The notes beneath the pieces were generated by a model. That model was not told the DNA's origin, did no database searches, and saw only the letters and a program-made list of their open reading frames with translations. The translations under genes and the position numbers were made by a program. Below are positions 22,386-51,963 of a stretch of DNA of 64,000 bases, piece by piece. Every line of letters starts with the position of its first letter. Position 1 is the stretch's first letter. Source of the DNA: Mastigias papua (taxonomy: Eukaryota > Cnidaria > Scyphozoa > Rhizostomeae > Mastigiidae); the NCBI GenBank assembly GCA_964019165.1, contig OZ025267.1, forward strand, positions 20,943,185 through 21,007,184. Reading direction: 5' to 3'.

Positions 22386-23700
22386 CTGTTCAATGCAGGG
22401 AAATCGATACTGTTCTTAACGCATCGTTACCTTTGTCCCCCTTGTACTGGTTTCTTTTTCACACTCCAACAGTTACTCTAATTTACCCATTGGTACAAAA
22501 CATTGGCAGATCGTTATGGCCGGTTATATCAAGACTGACTTCTTTAGCAAGACATTGAATGATGTATGGATAACAGATGCAGTGCAAATTGAATTAAATT
22601 CTGTCCTAGCTTACTGTTTCATGCACCATTTTCCATTCTTCTGTCCTTCTTCCCGCGTCTATCTCCCGTCTTGCCTGTGTCACAGCAGCGCCTGTTGATC
22701 ATGACGAATATTTATGTCTGTTACTAAATTCACTATGATGTAGAACCATTCGACGACTGTCCATGATGATAAGCGACGTAGTGTTAAAATTTGAAATCAC
22801 ACAACGTACCTGTGTAATGTCTGATTTCCAGCTTCTGCCTTCTGAAGTGTTCCGTTCCTATTGTCAGCTGCTTCTTTAAGACACAAATGCCATTAGTGTC
22901 ACATTCTAAATGATTATGTGCGTTATGTACATGCTAGCGTGGAACCATGAATAATTTAGCAGAAATTTCCTGACTATTCGCGTGCTTTTTTGTAAAATGT
23001 GCGTTAGTATTAATTAAACCCACTTAAAACTATTACATTCAAGTTAATCTAGTGTCAGGTTTAACGTCACCTTCAATAAATATATGTCATAACACTATTC
23101 GGAACTAGATAATTACCTAGCAAATGTTACTTTTATGGCATCTTAAATACTGCACAGGAGGAAATCGTGCTGGTCTTGTACGCTTGTGTGTTGACTGCAT
23201 CCACTGGAAACTTTTGTCGCTACTCAATATGCCAAACACAATGAAAGGGTAGCTGCAATTGTATCTATAGCTGATGCTTATGTAAAGAAATCAACCAAAC
23301 AGGAAGGATTTTATGAGGAAATTTACTTAGATATGATCCTTTACAGCTATTCAAGTCGGAAGCAGAAACAAACAACTTTCCAACTATATTTCATCTATTA
23401 TATTTGTTCACTATAGGCTGGTGATCTTTTTAACGAGCCGTTATGAAGCTTCACAAATCAATAAATACTCTTATAGTTAGAATTTTGATGCCACAAAAGG
23501 CACATTTAGTCAGGGCTAATGAAGAAACAAAGGCAAAAGACATAAGGAAAGAGGTAGGATGGGCGTTTCTTTCAGCAAAAGCTTAAGACTCCATCGACAT
23601 ATAGGCACTGGCAGTAGAAAAAGCTGCTACGCTGGTGTTTCTGTGACAGGATACGTTGACTATACTGGCAAAACAGTGCTCAATGCCTAAGCAGAGCAAT
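22386..23700. other. Intergenic, no recognised feature
   Basis: No supported exon or repeat. Short open frames lack family features. Confidence 0.35.
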
Positions 23701-23708
23701 AGTAACGC

Positions 23709-23807
23709 ATAGAGTGTAGGAGAAGTGCAACTTAATGATGACACATATTTTTGCTACACAGCAGAAATATGTGTCATCATTAAGCTGCACTTCTCATACA
23801 TCATACA

Positions 23808-23812
<5 letters not shown>
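23709..23812. repeat. 104-bp hairpin next to a (TA)n array
   Basis: The left arm runs from about 23710 to 23751 and the right arm from about 23763 to 23812. The inner arms share AGAAGTGCA and CTTAATGATGACACATATTT with one mismatch. The outer AGAGTGTA also pairs, with a small bulge. The loop is only about 12 bp. A TA microsatellite starts directly at the right end. Confidence 0.9.
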
Positions 23813-24205
<393 letters not shown>

Positions 24206-24773
24206 TACAGGCAGGTAGGCAGCCTTCTCATGCTTCTTTAAGTACTAGTCTAGAGTTGTCCCGATCAGTTGTGTCAAACTGTTATTCTCAAAGTGAGACA
24301 CCCATTCAAGCTCCTTAAAGTCTCTTCAGAACTAGTTTTTACTTTCTTTGCATTTTCTATCATTGTCTACTTATTCAGTTTGGAGATACTCATGGTACCG
24401 CCTCACAGTACTCTCATATCAATAATAAATTTATCGCAGATTTCCGGTAACTTATCCCCTTCAAATGCAGTTATACTTTTACTTTGGAAAGCCTTTTTTA
24501 AGTTTCTTCTGGATCGAAAATCATATATATCCCTCTCTATACCATTAAGAGCTGTTTGTATAGCAGACACGTGGCACTAATGATACTCAGGCAACTATTA
24601 AATAAAGAAATATTATCCTGCACTTCTAAATCTTCTATATATATACTGAATTAATGGCCCATCTTTCCAGTATAAGATACGTTGTTGGCCCATCATTTTC
24701 CCTTCAAAAGTATTGGTAACCCTGTTGAATTCCTTCCGCCCCGGTATTCTCCATACTTTATGACAGCTCCCTT

Positions 24774-25672
24774 ATCTATTGGAGATACAGAATGGCTACG
24801 CCAGAACAAGCTCAGCTTGAACACTGCTAAAACAGAATATATGGTTGTTGGTCACAAACGACAAACCAACCAGATTCCCGGTCTACTAGAGGTAAACGTA
24901 AATGGAGAGCCAATCAAACGAGCTCAACAAGTTAAATACCTCGGAATTATGGTTGATGAGAACCTGACATGGAATGAGCAATATAAAAACCTTAAAGGTA
25001 AAATAAAAAATGCTCTCTCGTCCCTGCGGAGACTAAATAACATACTCCCGCAATCTAAACTAGATCAGGTCTATAAGGCACTGCTAGAGAGTCATTTGAG
25101 ATACAGTGATGAACTATGGGGAAATTTATCAAACACAAAACTGGATCACCTTCAACGCCTACAAAATAGAGCCCGCACACTAATAGAAGGCTCAAGATTA
25201 AAGGACGGGTGGAGGTGTAATTGGCTCTCTGTCTCAAATTTGATAAAATTTGACAGGGCAGTTATGATCTACAAAATAATAAATGGTCTCTGCCCCGACA
25301 GTTTGCAAGGAAGACTTGTCACTAGGTCCCAAATATCTAATTATTCAACAAGGAATTACCTTGACCTAGACATTCCAAGGCAAAACTTAGAATTCTCTAA
25401 AAAGAGCTTTTTCTATTGTGGTGCTAAGGCGTGGAACGAAATCCCATTACAAATAAGAATGAGTTCCACGACTACCACGTTCAAAAAGAAATTAAAGGAA
25501 TACCTGCAAAATTAGCATCCTTTCCCTAAGCACGATCCCTGGGAAGACCAGCAATACCATTTAAATTTACTTGTAATTTTATTTTTTTTTATATATAACG
25601 TATTTTCTTTATAATTACGTAGCTGATAGGGTTTCGTGTAAAAATATAATTTGAAAAAAAAAAAAATCTATT
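24774..25672 (+). mobile_element. 5'-truncated LINE with target-site duplication
   Basis: The heptamer ATCTATT flanks the element at 24774-24780 and 25666-25672. The insert 24781-25665 ends in about 13 A residues. It carries the C-terminal part of a reverse transcriptase and a 3' UTR with an AGCTGATAGGGTTTC hairpin-like segment also found in the LINE ends near 30.1 and 53.5 kb. 5' truncation plus poly(A) plus duplication is the hallmark of target-primed reverse transcription. Confidence 0.85.
24781..25515 (+). pseudogene. C-terminal fragment of a jockey/CR1/L2-type LINE reverse transcriptase
   Basis: The frame is open to TAG at 25513-25515 with no internal stop. It reads through the RT thumb and C-terminal region: NKLSLNTAKTEYMV, VKYLGIMVDENLTWNEQ, LLESHLRYSDELWGN, LDHLQRLQNRA, MIYKIINGLCPD and the closing AKAWNEIPLQIR, each typical of jockey/CR1-clade RT. 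The endonuclease and the RT catalytic FADD block are missing because the copy is 5'-truncated. It encodes no working enzyme. Confidence 0.9.
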
Positions 25673-27540
25673 TCAGAGATTCAAACGCCTTCTTCTCTTA
25701 ATTCAGGTTGCAGGTGCGAAGTCGTAGTTTCCAATCCATATCTGAATGTCTTAAAATGGTACGAACTGAAATAAAATTCTACTATTTGTGAACGGTCGGG
25801 TATGGAGTGGGAGCAATAATTTCAGCTCTGAAATCCAGAATCAACATTTAAGTGAGATGAGCCTTCAATCAAAATCATGTAGGCACAATCCGAATCTTAA
25901 GAGAAAGCTCCCGTGATGGCATTGTTGTAGAACTGGCCGAGCGATAGAATGGCATTCGTTGCAATTTGTGCAAACTGTGGTTTCACTGCACTGTGTTCAA
26001 AACAGAAGCACTACAAAACATGAGAGGGCTATGACAAGAATCTTGTGGCACTCTAAGTCAATCTCTCTTCCTCATCGTCTTATATAGTTCACTTTGCATC
26101 CGTTGGCTATACTATGGCCATACTCAATTTTCAGCAGGCTCTTTATGGCAAGAATCTCAAAAACCATCTACAGTCTGTTGTTGTTGTTATCATGCTCATG
26201 TGTGATGAACGATTCTCTGAGATTGATGCAATTGAATGTAGTATGAAATTTCAACTAAATACGATCGCAATTGGATGCAATCAATTGGATTTATAAATGC
26301 AAGCTATATTCCTGAATCAGAGAAGATGCGCTTTTCTCAGAAAACGGATAATGAAGCATAAAGAATATAGAATCTCTGATGACCCAGGGCTATGTCACTT
26401 TCTTAAGATTAAAGTCTTGGTCAATATGCATGGCGTCGAATAATATTAGATCCTAAAGATCCCGAACCTGAGAGCAAACCATATGTTCACTTTTTACTTG
26501 CACTACCGCCTTCTCTTTTATTGCCATAAGTCTTTAATTTCTTCTAAGCCGACAAAGCTTTCAATAAATGAGGCCTCTATTAATATTAATTCCACAGATA
26601 AATCTTCACTAGTTAGATTTTAGATCTTCCATCACTGGTCGACAATAGTGACTGAAAAGATATATCTTGTATTGGCTAAGAAAGAAGATAGGACATTCAA
26701 CAGAAAGCTCTACTTAATTCTGGCTCATACTGCCTGAGATATAAAGCAAATGCAGACTCAACACTCTCTCTCCTTTAACCAATTGTGAAAAAAGGGAAGC
26801 GCGACAGGTACATGAAGCTAACATGGTGAGTTTTACTTGCATTCTGATTTTCGATTTTCGATGTCAAATACTGAAGTTCTGCGATGAATAGTATGGACTA
26901 AACTTTAGGTGGCCTACCTGATATAAGGACGAGACACAAGTTATTCTGATCTGGTTCTCGCATAATTTAAAAGAGGTACGTGTTCCCTTTTATAGCTGGG
27001 TCAAACTGAGCCACCGTTACGGTACTGGGTCCGAGTTCCTAGGTTAAACTGTTGAAGCTTTAAGGCAAGCTCAACCATGAATGGCCTAGCAGATTCAAGG
27101 GATCCCTAGCTCATGAAATGAACAGGCGATCTAATAATGTTAAAGTGAACGACACAAGGATAACTTGATATTAATGTGACAAGAGATATTCTATGGTAAT
27201 ATAAGAGGAACTCGTATGATTTACCATATGTTTTAGAGGCAAGCACCTCGGAGTGGCATAAATGCTTTATCCAGAACAGAGCCGGACTTATCAAATATCC
27301 GGGCCTTCAGTCCAAGTTCGTTTTTCGGTCCAAGTTCGACTTGTCGGGCCGGTCGGTCCGCCTCTAAACACGAAGGACTAGAATGCAGTCGTTGCTACTT
27401 CATAGTAGAATTGATCATTCCTTATTTCAATTGACAATACAAGAGACGTTTTGTAAATTACTATAATAAGCAAGCTCTTGGTTAGTTTTATCACTTAATT
27501 GTTAGTTGGTACCTCCATCTTGTGAAGTTAGAATTGTAGG
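25673..27540. other. Intergenic, no recognised feature
   Basis: No supported gene or repeat. A 13-bp match to the inner P-element terminus near 27374 is noted under rejected items. Confidence 0.35.
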
Positions 27541-27542
27541 AT

Positions 27543-27567
27543 ATGATGATGGTGATGATGATGATGG

Positions 27568-27631
<64 letters not shown>
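27543..27631 (+). repeat. (GAT)n trinucleotide repeat
   Basis: About 28 GAT-like units, pure over the last 20 or so. The poly-Asp frame across it is a product of the repeat. Confidence 0.95.
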
Positions 27632-27632
<1 letters not shown>

Positions 27633-27639
27633 CAAGTTT

Positions 27640-28900
27640 TCCAAGAGTTCACCTGATGTCTTCATCCTTCAAAGAAAATGTTGCAGAATTTATGTTTCAC
27701 GACGTAATTTTTACTAGAAAAAGTATACCAGAAAATTCAGCCTGATTGCAAATTTCTGACTTGATTTCTGACCACAGAGCCTATTCCATACCGTAGATAC
27801 ATTATTGACATGTTTATATACGCTAATGATATGACCTGTTATCTATACCTTAATATTTTATTTCATGAATATTGAATTCAAAGTTTTTGACTAAAATCAA
27901 GCAACCTCTCACTTCTCAATTTATGAGTTCGAAAACTCTCGCGGGTATTTTAGCCTCTCGCGGGTACTATACTAGTACACACCATCCATCAATTTTCTTG
28001 CAACTCAGTATGTGTAGCATTGGAGAATTTTCCTAAGCATGCTATTTGAAAGAGATTGCTCCCTCTTGCATTTCTAATCAAATTTCTTGTGCAGGACACA
28101 AGTCATATTTTACTATACTTTATGGAATCAAATAGTTCAACCTACATTAGCAAATTTTGCATATAATTTATAATTTGTTAGCTATCTTTGTATCATATAA
28201 AACTAAAACTAAGAAACGAACAAATAAATAATGAACGCATAATAGCAAGTAAACAAAAATATTTTCTTCCCTTCTTGTCTAGTAGTTTGATTCATCTTCT
28301 TCTTGCCTCTGATTTTGACTTGTAATTAAAGAATTCAAAATCTTTGTCACATGCGCTTTGTTTTGTTTTAGAGACATTGAAGTATAACTTTTTAGTTTTC
28401 ATTTACCATAATGGTGATAAGCCCACGCCAGGATCGAAGCGTTCTTATATTTAATTAAGATTCGGAGTGAATTAAGAAGGATATCTTATCAACTTGTGTC
28501 TTTCTCTTACCAAAGTTAATCAAAGATTTGTGTTTTACTAGACTGTAATAAAAATTCTTGGGATCCTTTTCGGCAATCTGTGGAATACACTAGATATAGC
28601 TAAGTAACTGTAAGCTCAAGCGTTACCACCATATTATGCTTTCTGGACGTTGGAATCAAGCAAATTTATGGATTAAGATCAGGGACAATATCCCGAGTGA
28701 GGGTGTAAGGGGATGCACCACTCCCAATGGTCTTCTCATTATCGGTAAATCACTTTTTCCATTCAGTAAAACGGTAGGTTGGTTCGGTAACACACTTTTA
28801 ACAGATAAGGCAAACTTGAAAGCTCGTATGACTTGCCTACCGTGGTCTGCCCACATGTACTTATAGGAAACATACGAAGAAGGCTGATAGTTTAGCCATT
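27640..28900. other. Intergenic, no clear feature
   Basis: Nothing supported. The last 250 bp may be eroded upstream sequence of the LINE that becomes recognisable at 28905. Confidence 0.3.
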
Positions 28901-29074
28901 AATATTGACAGGCATTCGGATTGTTGAGAAAGCTAAATTTCTGGGAGTTCAAGTTGATCAGCATCTTGTTTGGGATGACCATGTTAGATTTGTGTGTGCT
29001 AAAGTAGCTCGTGCTTTAGGGCTTTTAAAGTATGCTAAGAGATTGCTACCACTGGGAACTCTTAGCCATATCTC

Positions 29075-29380
29075 TAGAGGTTCATGTGCCTGTAGAAATT
29101 AGGTCGCAACAGACAATAACAAGCTTTAGAAGCTCACTTGAAGCAATTAAGTTAGTGTAAAGATATTAATGAGGATATTAAAAAAAAGAACACTTCAGTT
29201 TAAAACAACATTTTAAATGCAATATAATTTAAAAAATAATTTTCTTTCTCGTTTTGTAAATGTAATTATTTGATATTTATTGAAAATTGGACGCACTAAT
29301 GTACTAACCTGGACTTGTGCGTAATAACCTAATTGTAGGTTGATATGCAGTAAATTTATAGATAAATAGATAGATAGATG
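29075..29380 (+). mobile_element. Short 5'-truncated LINE end nested inside another LINE
   Basis: The host RT frame breaks at about 29075 and resumes at about 29381. The 305-bp insert starts with another LINE's C-terminus (VHVPVEIRSQQTITSFRSSL, stop at 29151-29153). It has an AT-rich 3' UTR and ends in a (GATA)n-type tail at about 29359-29379. Exact boundaries are uncertain because no clear target duplication is visible. Confidence 0.75.
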
Positions 29381-29885
29381 GGTATCGTTGAGCCACATTT
29401 CCGTTACTGTAGCTCTACGTGTGGGAGCCGTGCTGCTTACACTGCAGAAGTTGCAAAATCGTGTTGGAAGAATAGTGACAAACAGTAGCTATGATGCATC
29501 TGCTGATGCTCTAATTCAAAAGCTAACCTGGCCAACTATCTCCGAAATTATTAAACGAAAGTCAGCGATCATGGTCTACAAAGCTCTAAATGGTCTCGTA
29601 CCGAAGTATCTCTCAAATACTTTCGTAAGGAATTCTTCTCGAGACACTCTCTATTTGAGAAACTCCGAGACTGATTAGCGAGTACCTCTTTTCAATACGG
29701 CTAATGGGCAGAAATCATTGAAATCAGAAATCATATCGTGGTGTTCATTTTTGGAACAGCCTGGAATCCGAGGTTAAACAAGCACCCTCTGTATTTGTAT
29801 TTAAACATCAATTTTGATGTGTTTCTATTTTTATGTTATTTTTCTGTTATTTTAGCTTTGTTATTAGGGTTTTTTACTTTTATTA

Positions 29886-30050
<165 letters not shown>

Positions 30051-30319
30051 ATTTCAAATTGTAAAGTTTTTTTCACGGCCCCCTGAAAAGCAACATTAGC
30101 TGATGGGGTTTCCTTGCATAAAGAATATAAAATGGAATGAAATGAAAAATGAAACAAGATGCTCCTCCTTAACTCTAAAAAGGGAGAGGACAGACAGAAG
30201 GTAGTTGAAAATCCATATGCTTTTGTTCCGATGGGGAGGAGTTAAAACTCTTTCAAATGTAGCCGTATCTCCTATGTAGATGATTTCATCTAGGAAAGCA
30301 GGTCCTAAAGTCATTAGGT

Positions 30320-30618
30320 GCTAAAGTATCGATTACCCCCGAGCACTAAATAACTGGTGGGGGATGAGAAAGAATATGGAGCTGAAGCATGTTTTGAAAA
30401 TTAATAATTGGGATTTGAATTCATGGGGGTTGGGAAATGGCAAGCATGGATATTTTCGAGAATAACTTACAGAGACTGACTAATCGTGAAGTGCTAATAA
30501 ATGAGAAGGTTAAGTAGCTACGGTTATTGTGCAAACTATTCTTATCAAAATTAACTGGGAAAAATTTCAAAAACTAGCAATCGGGGACGGAGTGAAGATT
30601 ATTCCGTACTCAAGAGTA
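30320..30618. repeat. G-run MITE, diverged copy of the element at 58376-58730
   Basis: It ends ATTATTCCGTACTCAAGAG then TA, and TTTCAAAAACTAGCAATCGG just inside matches the 58.7 kb copy closely. The left end near 30325 (AGTATCGATTACCCCC) is a poorer match. The interior has AATTGGG and GGGGGTTGG segments as in the other copy. Confidence 0.6.
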
Positions 30619-31044
30619 GATCTAGTTTGGACTGGTTTATCTAAGTACAGTCTGTAATGTAGATTTGATCCAGGGCTGCGATATGCGCCATCTTGTTCTG
30701 TTTAAACTGTCTTGTCTTGTATTCAAATGAAAGGAATAAACAAAGATCTATACCTACTAATATTTGCAAAAGTCTAACTTTTAGATTAAAAGACGTTAAT
30801 CATTGCGTTTTTATCTAATGTAGCATCAAATAATTATCAAATATAGGTTATCTTTGTCAGTCTTTATCACTTTCCACATAACTGAACGTGTCTTATCCCA
30901 TTAAGTAGCTTTCCTATGAATTATCGTTAGCCCAAACATTGATTTTAGAGAATTTTCAACGAACTATTTATGTTTGCATTTGAAATTGTAGGTTAAAGAA
31001 TTCCATTGAAATTTCACATTAGATACGAGAAAGAGGCTGCGAAA

Positions 31045-32094
31045 ATGGCTGGAGGAAATGAATCAATCACGCACTTCAACAAAGCAGTACTTGTTGTTTA
31101 CAGGCTAGATGAGTTTCAGAAATTCTCCATCTTGTTTATTATAATCGTTTCGTTGATTTTAAATGTCTCTGTATTAATGCGAAGTTTCCATTTTCGAGCG
31201 ACTTTTGGAAAAAATTATTCAGTCAAATGTTTTCTAATGTGCAGTTTGGCAGTGAGTGACTTGCTTGAGTCTGTTATTGGGTACTCACTACAGCTGATAT
31301 CATTTTCTTTTGGGTTTGCACCAAAATTGTGCCAGGCATCAGGATTTACAATCGCCTTCTTTGCTTATGTATCCATCATCACTACGATTACACTAAACAT
31401 CGAGAGCTACATACATATATGTAAGCCTTGGATAAAGGAAAAAATCACTATGTCACGGATGTCCTTTCAAATCGCCTGTTCCTGCTTCGCTTGGTTATAC
31501 GCATTCTTCTGGGCAGTGTTTCCATTAGTGTTTTGGAATGATTACAGTGATATCATTATGGGGGCGTGCACAATCAACTGGGAAACTAAAAATCAATCTC
31601 AGAAAGGCTACATCATATCTCTATTCATGTTCTGCATCGTTATACCATTCACTCTTATGGTAATTTGCAGTATACAGAATAACAAAGCCATTCGACAGAT
31701 GAAGTTTTATGCGGTAAAGCACTTTGGTGCCAATTCTCCCGCGGTGGACGCCAATCTTAGGGCTGAATCTGCAATTCTACGATTAACCTTGATTGGAGCA
31801 TTTGGATTCTTGATCGCTTGGATGCCATACTCGACGCTTTCGCTTATTCGATTTTTTGGTGTTGAAATGCATTCTCATTGGTACGTTAACATTGAGAAGG
31901 TATCATCGCTCTGTGCCAAGATATCTTGCATCCTAAATCCGCTCATTTATGCGTATTCACAAAGAAGCTTCCGAGAGGACGTACTAAAGTTGCTAAAAGG
32001 GATTGCACATAAGGTTCTGCTCAGGAATAGGTACAAATCAAGCTTAAACACTGGGTTTGGAATAAAGCTAAGAGAGATGAGCTGCTCAAAGTAA
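31045..32094 (+). CDS. Opsin with retinal-binding lysine and a non-canonical ESY motif, intronless
   Basis: A 349-aa single-exon frame. The frame extends 13 codons further upstream but begins there with TTG, so ATG at 31045 is chosen. Class A anchors: Asn40 (1.50), Asp72 in LAVSDLLE (2.50), Cys96 (3.25) with Cys175 in loop 2, Trp259 and Pro261 in AWMPY (TM6), and NPLIY at 298-302. Lys292 in CAKISCILNP sits exactly six residues before the NP motif, the position of bovine rhodopsin Lys296 that binds retinal, and RAESAILR before TM6 also matches opsins. Two oddities: DRY is ESY (120-122), so Arg3.50, important for G-protein activation, is Ser; and the position of the vertebrate counterion Glu113 is Ser. 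An anthozoan-type opsin is likely; wavelength and coupling are unknown. Asn5 and Asn184 are possible glycosylation sites, the former in the N-terminus. Confidence 0.9.
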   Translation: MAGGNESITHFNKAVLVVYRLDEFQKFSILFIIIVSLILNVSVLMRSFHFRATFGKNYSVKCFLMCSLAVSDLLESVIGYSLQLISFSFGFAPKLCQASGFTIAFFAYVSIITTITLNIESYIHICKPWIKEKITMSRMSFQIACSCFAWLYAFFWAVFPLVFWNDYSDIIMGACTINWETKNQSQKGYIISLFMFCIVIPFTLMVICSIQNNKAIRQMKFYAVKHFGANSPAVDANLRAESAILRLTLIGAFGFLIAWMPYSTLSLIRFFGVEMHSHWYVNIEKVSSLCAKISCILNPLIYAYSQRSFREDVLKLLKGIAHKVLLRNRYKSSLNTGFGIKLREMSCSK

Positions 32095-32175
32095 AATATC
32101 GATGTGAATTAATTATTTATAAACTTAATAAGAAGACATATAGACAGTATAATATGTAACCATGAACGTTAAAGG

Positions 32176-32401
32176 GATACGTTTTTTATAAGAAACCTAT
32201 CTTAAGGTCTAATAGTAAAAGTTTCTTAATTTCTGGTCACATTTCAGTTTTAAAGTTTTCCTAAAAGCTTCTTAATTTACTAAAACAATTAAGTAACTAT
32301 TAAGCAACTTTTAGGTACTACAAGTTAACTATTGGAGGTCCACAAAGAAGAAAATTGGGGAAATAGTCCTTGAACTAGGTTCCTTATAAAAAAGCGTGTA
32401 T
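32176..32401. repeat. MITE family A, copy 1
   Basis: Imperfect inverted ends: TACGTTTTTTATAAGAAACC at left, the complement of TACACGCTTTTTTATAAGGA at right. The interior is rich in TTTCTTAA-type segments. It lies 3' of the opsin gene. Confidence 0.7.
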
Positions 32402-32496
32402 TTCCTTAGTATACTACTATTGGGTAAAGTTCGGTAGATAGATATGTTCTCTATGATAGATTAATTTGTTGGTTTTTGTCTTTCTTCTTTTTGTAG

Positions 32497-32893
32497 AATA
32501 CACGTTTTTTTAAAACAAACATGTCTATAAGAAACATGAGACTGAAATTAGCCAAAAGTCAAGAAAAATTTAAGAAACATGGGCAGGCTGAGCTTGGAAA
32601 GTAGACTTGAAAAAACAGTTGTTGTTAAAATTTTTTTATTGGGTGGAAGTCCATCATCCAGCTCCTGGTTATTTGGAGTGTTTGATGTTGGATTTAGAAT
32701 GGAGACTGGCGGGACTTGTTAATTTGGTAGACCCTCTGGCTGCACTAGGTTGTCATCGGTTTTTGCTGTTATTAAAAGCTTCAAGAATTTTAAGAAACAT
32801 TTCAGAAACATTTGAAGCTGGAATTGGCAAAATATTAAGAAACATCCAGGCTGAAAGCAGAAAGTTTGTTTCTTATAAAAAAACGGGTGCTTA
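32497..32893. repeat. MITE family A, copy 2
   Basis: It starts ATACACGTTTTTTTAAAACA and ends TTTCTTATAAAAAAACGGGT, an imperfect inverted pair, with many internal TTAAGAAACAT units. Confidence 0.65.
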
Positions 32894-32895
32894 TT

Positions 32896-33247
32896 AAATA
32901 CACCTTTTTTTATAAGAAAAACACCCTTTTTCCTGAGGCTCAATTTTCTTAACTTTTCACGAATTTGAGGCTGAGATTTTCTTAAGATTTTCTTAACCTT
33001 TGCAGGAATAAAATGGCTGAAACAGGCTACTCTGTATTTGTTGGGCCACCATAAGTCTCGATCTTTGTAGAAGAGTTTGCAAAAATGAGCCAATATCAAT
33101 TTCTGGCATGTAAAGAGGATGAACTGTGATTTTCCTAGCATTTTCTTGAACTTGAGCCTTGTGATTTTCTTAGGATTTTCTTAAGATTTTGGCCATTTGA
33201 GCCTCATTTTCATATAAACTTTTTTCTTATAACAAAAATGGTGTAGT
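32896..33247. repeat. MITE family A, copy 3
   Basis: The left end TACACCTTTTTTTATAAGAA and the right end TTCTTATAACAAAAATGGTG are imperfect inverted repeats. GAGGCTCA-like and GAGCCTCA segments just inside also pair. It directly abuts copy 2. Confidence 0.65.
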
Positions 33248-33717
33248 AAGCTTTTGTTTATATCAACAATTGGATACAGATGAGAAGTTGAGAAATTGTG
33301 TAGGCTTCAAGTTATTTTTGCTTGAATTTCGAGTAGATCGATTGGAGCTGTCAACACTTTCTGCATGCATTTGCCCAAACTTCTGAAATATTTGAACTTT
33401 GCTTGGCAACAAAAAATGCTATGCGTGTTTTGTTTAGTTATTTGCTGACGTATTGAATGTTCTGGAATCATATTTTGCTGTTTTATTTTTAATGTAGGCC
33501 ACCCAGGTCCACAAATCTGAGCTACCATTCCACTCTCTATTACAGATTCAACATCTCTTACTGGGTTGAAAAACAAAACCAGATCTTTGTCTGGAGAACT
33601 TGCCGAGAAAGACTTTCATTCCAAACGTAGGCTTCGGATAATTTTATCAAATATATTCACTATCATCACTGTAATTTTTAGCTCGTATATTTATGTACTG
33701 TAGATTTTTTAGTCGGC

Positions 33718-33800
33718 CTAAGTTAGCTTATTTCATAGCTATGTATCTTTTGCCAGTGAACTTTTAATTAAATAAATTGATTGTAATAATAATAATAATT
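33718..33800 (+). repeat. 3' end of a non-LTR element with (AAT)n tail
   Basis: Related to 19155-19231 and ending in an (AAT)n tail. It lies just upstream of the PRMT9 start region. Confidence 0.5.
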
Positions 33801-33807
33801 AATAAAG

Positions 33808-33855
33808 GCCGCCATGTTCTGCTTAAATTCAGAATTCAAATGGCGGGAAGCGGGA
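33808..33855 (+). promoter_or_regulatory. Candidate PRMT9 core promoter elements
   Basis: GCCGCCATG (33808-33816) is a YY1-like site in reverse, and ATGGCGGGAAGCGGG (33840-33854) contains an E2F-like GGCGGGAA. This small GC-rich island lies 120-165 bp upstream of the ATG at 33974, as is usual for TATA-less housekeeping promoters. Inferred from motif only. Confidence 0.35.
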
Positions 33856-33973
33856 ACCGAGAACGAGGCTTGATGTTCTATGTCAGTGTTCCGTGGTTGC
33901 AAGTAGAATGGCCTAAATTGCAAGAACACATTAAAACGAATGACAAATGAGGTAAGTGTCATGTGCCAGAGAC

Positions 33974-51499
<17,526 letters not shown>

Positions 51500-51676
51500 G
51501 CGATGGATTTTGCTTCGAGATAATAGCAGCAAGTTGAGGTAGCTATACGTTTCTTTTTTCTGGTGTTCTCAAGATTAAAACTTTTGAATTTTTTTTAGAA
51601 GATATACAACATTACATTTAGTATACTGTTTCACTCATTCCCCTCATCATTAGTTGAGAGAATTGGAAGGAGAAAG

Positions 51677-51900
51677 ATCTCTTCTATCTTTCTGCCTGTC
51701 TCTCTCTCTTCCTATCCCTTCTGTCTGTTTTTCTGTCTCTCTTTCTGTTTCTTACTGCCTCTCCTGCTGCCTCTTTATCCCTCGCTTACCCTCGCTTTCC
51801 CTCGCTTACTCTCGCTTACCCTCTCTTACCCTCACTCTCCACCACTCTCCACCCCTCTCCTTCACTCTCCTTCACTCTCCCTCCCTCCCTCTCTTTTTGA
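51677..51900 (+). repeat. Polypyrimidine tract
   Basis: A strongly strand-biased CT-rich stretch with CTCTC, CTCGCTTACC and CACTCTCC sub-repeats. Located in or just after the PRMT9 3' UTR. Confidence 0.9.
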
Positions 51901-51957
51901 CTGCAATGTGCCATCTAGCATGCAGGGACGTAATTTCATGCAAGTATGGCGTGTCAC

Positions 51958-51963
51958 AATAAA
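51958..51963 (+). promoter_or_regulatory. Possible PRMT9 polyadenylation signal
   Basis: AATAAA 458 bp after the stop codon. Location only; no downstream element was verified. Confidence 0.3.

Noticed and set aside
27374..27388. AGGACTAGAATGC, 13 bp identical to the inner part of the P-element terminus
   Set aside because: The outer terminal bases and any partner end are missing, so chance or a minimal relic; not callable.
27506..27745. Acidic poly-Asp protein
   Set aside because: Produced by the GAT repeat; no supporting gene structure.
51654..51962. 102-aa Ser/Leu-rich frame
   Set aside because: Caused by the polypyrimidine tract.
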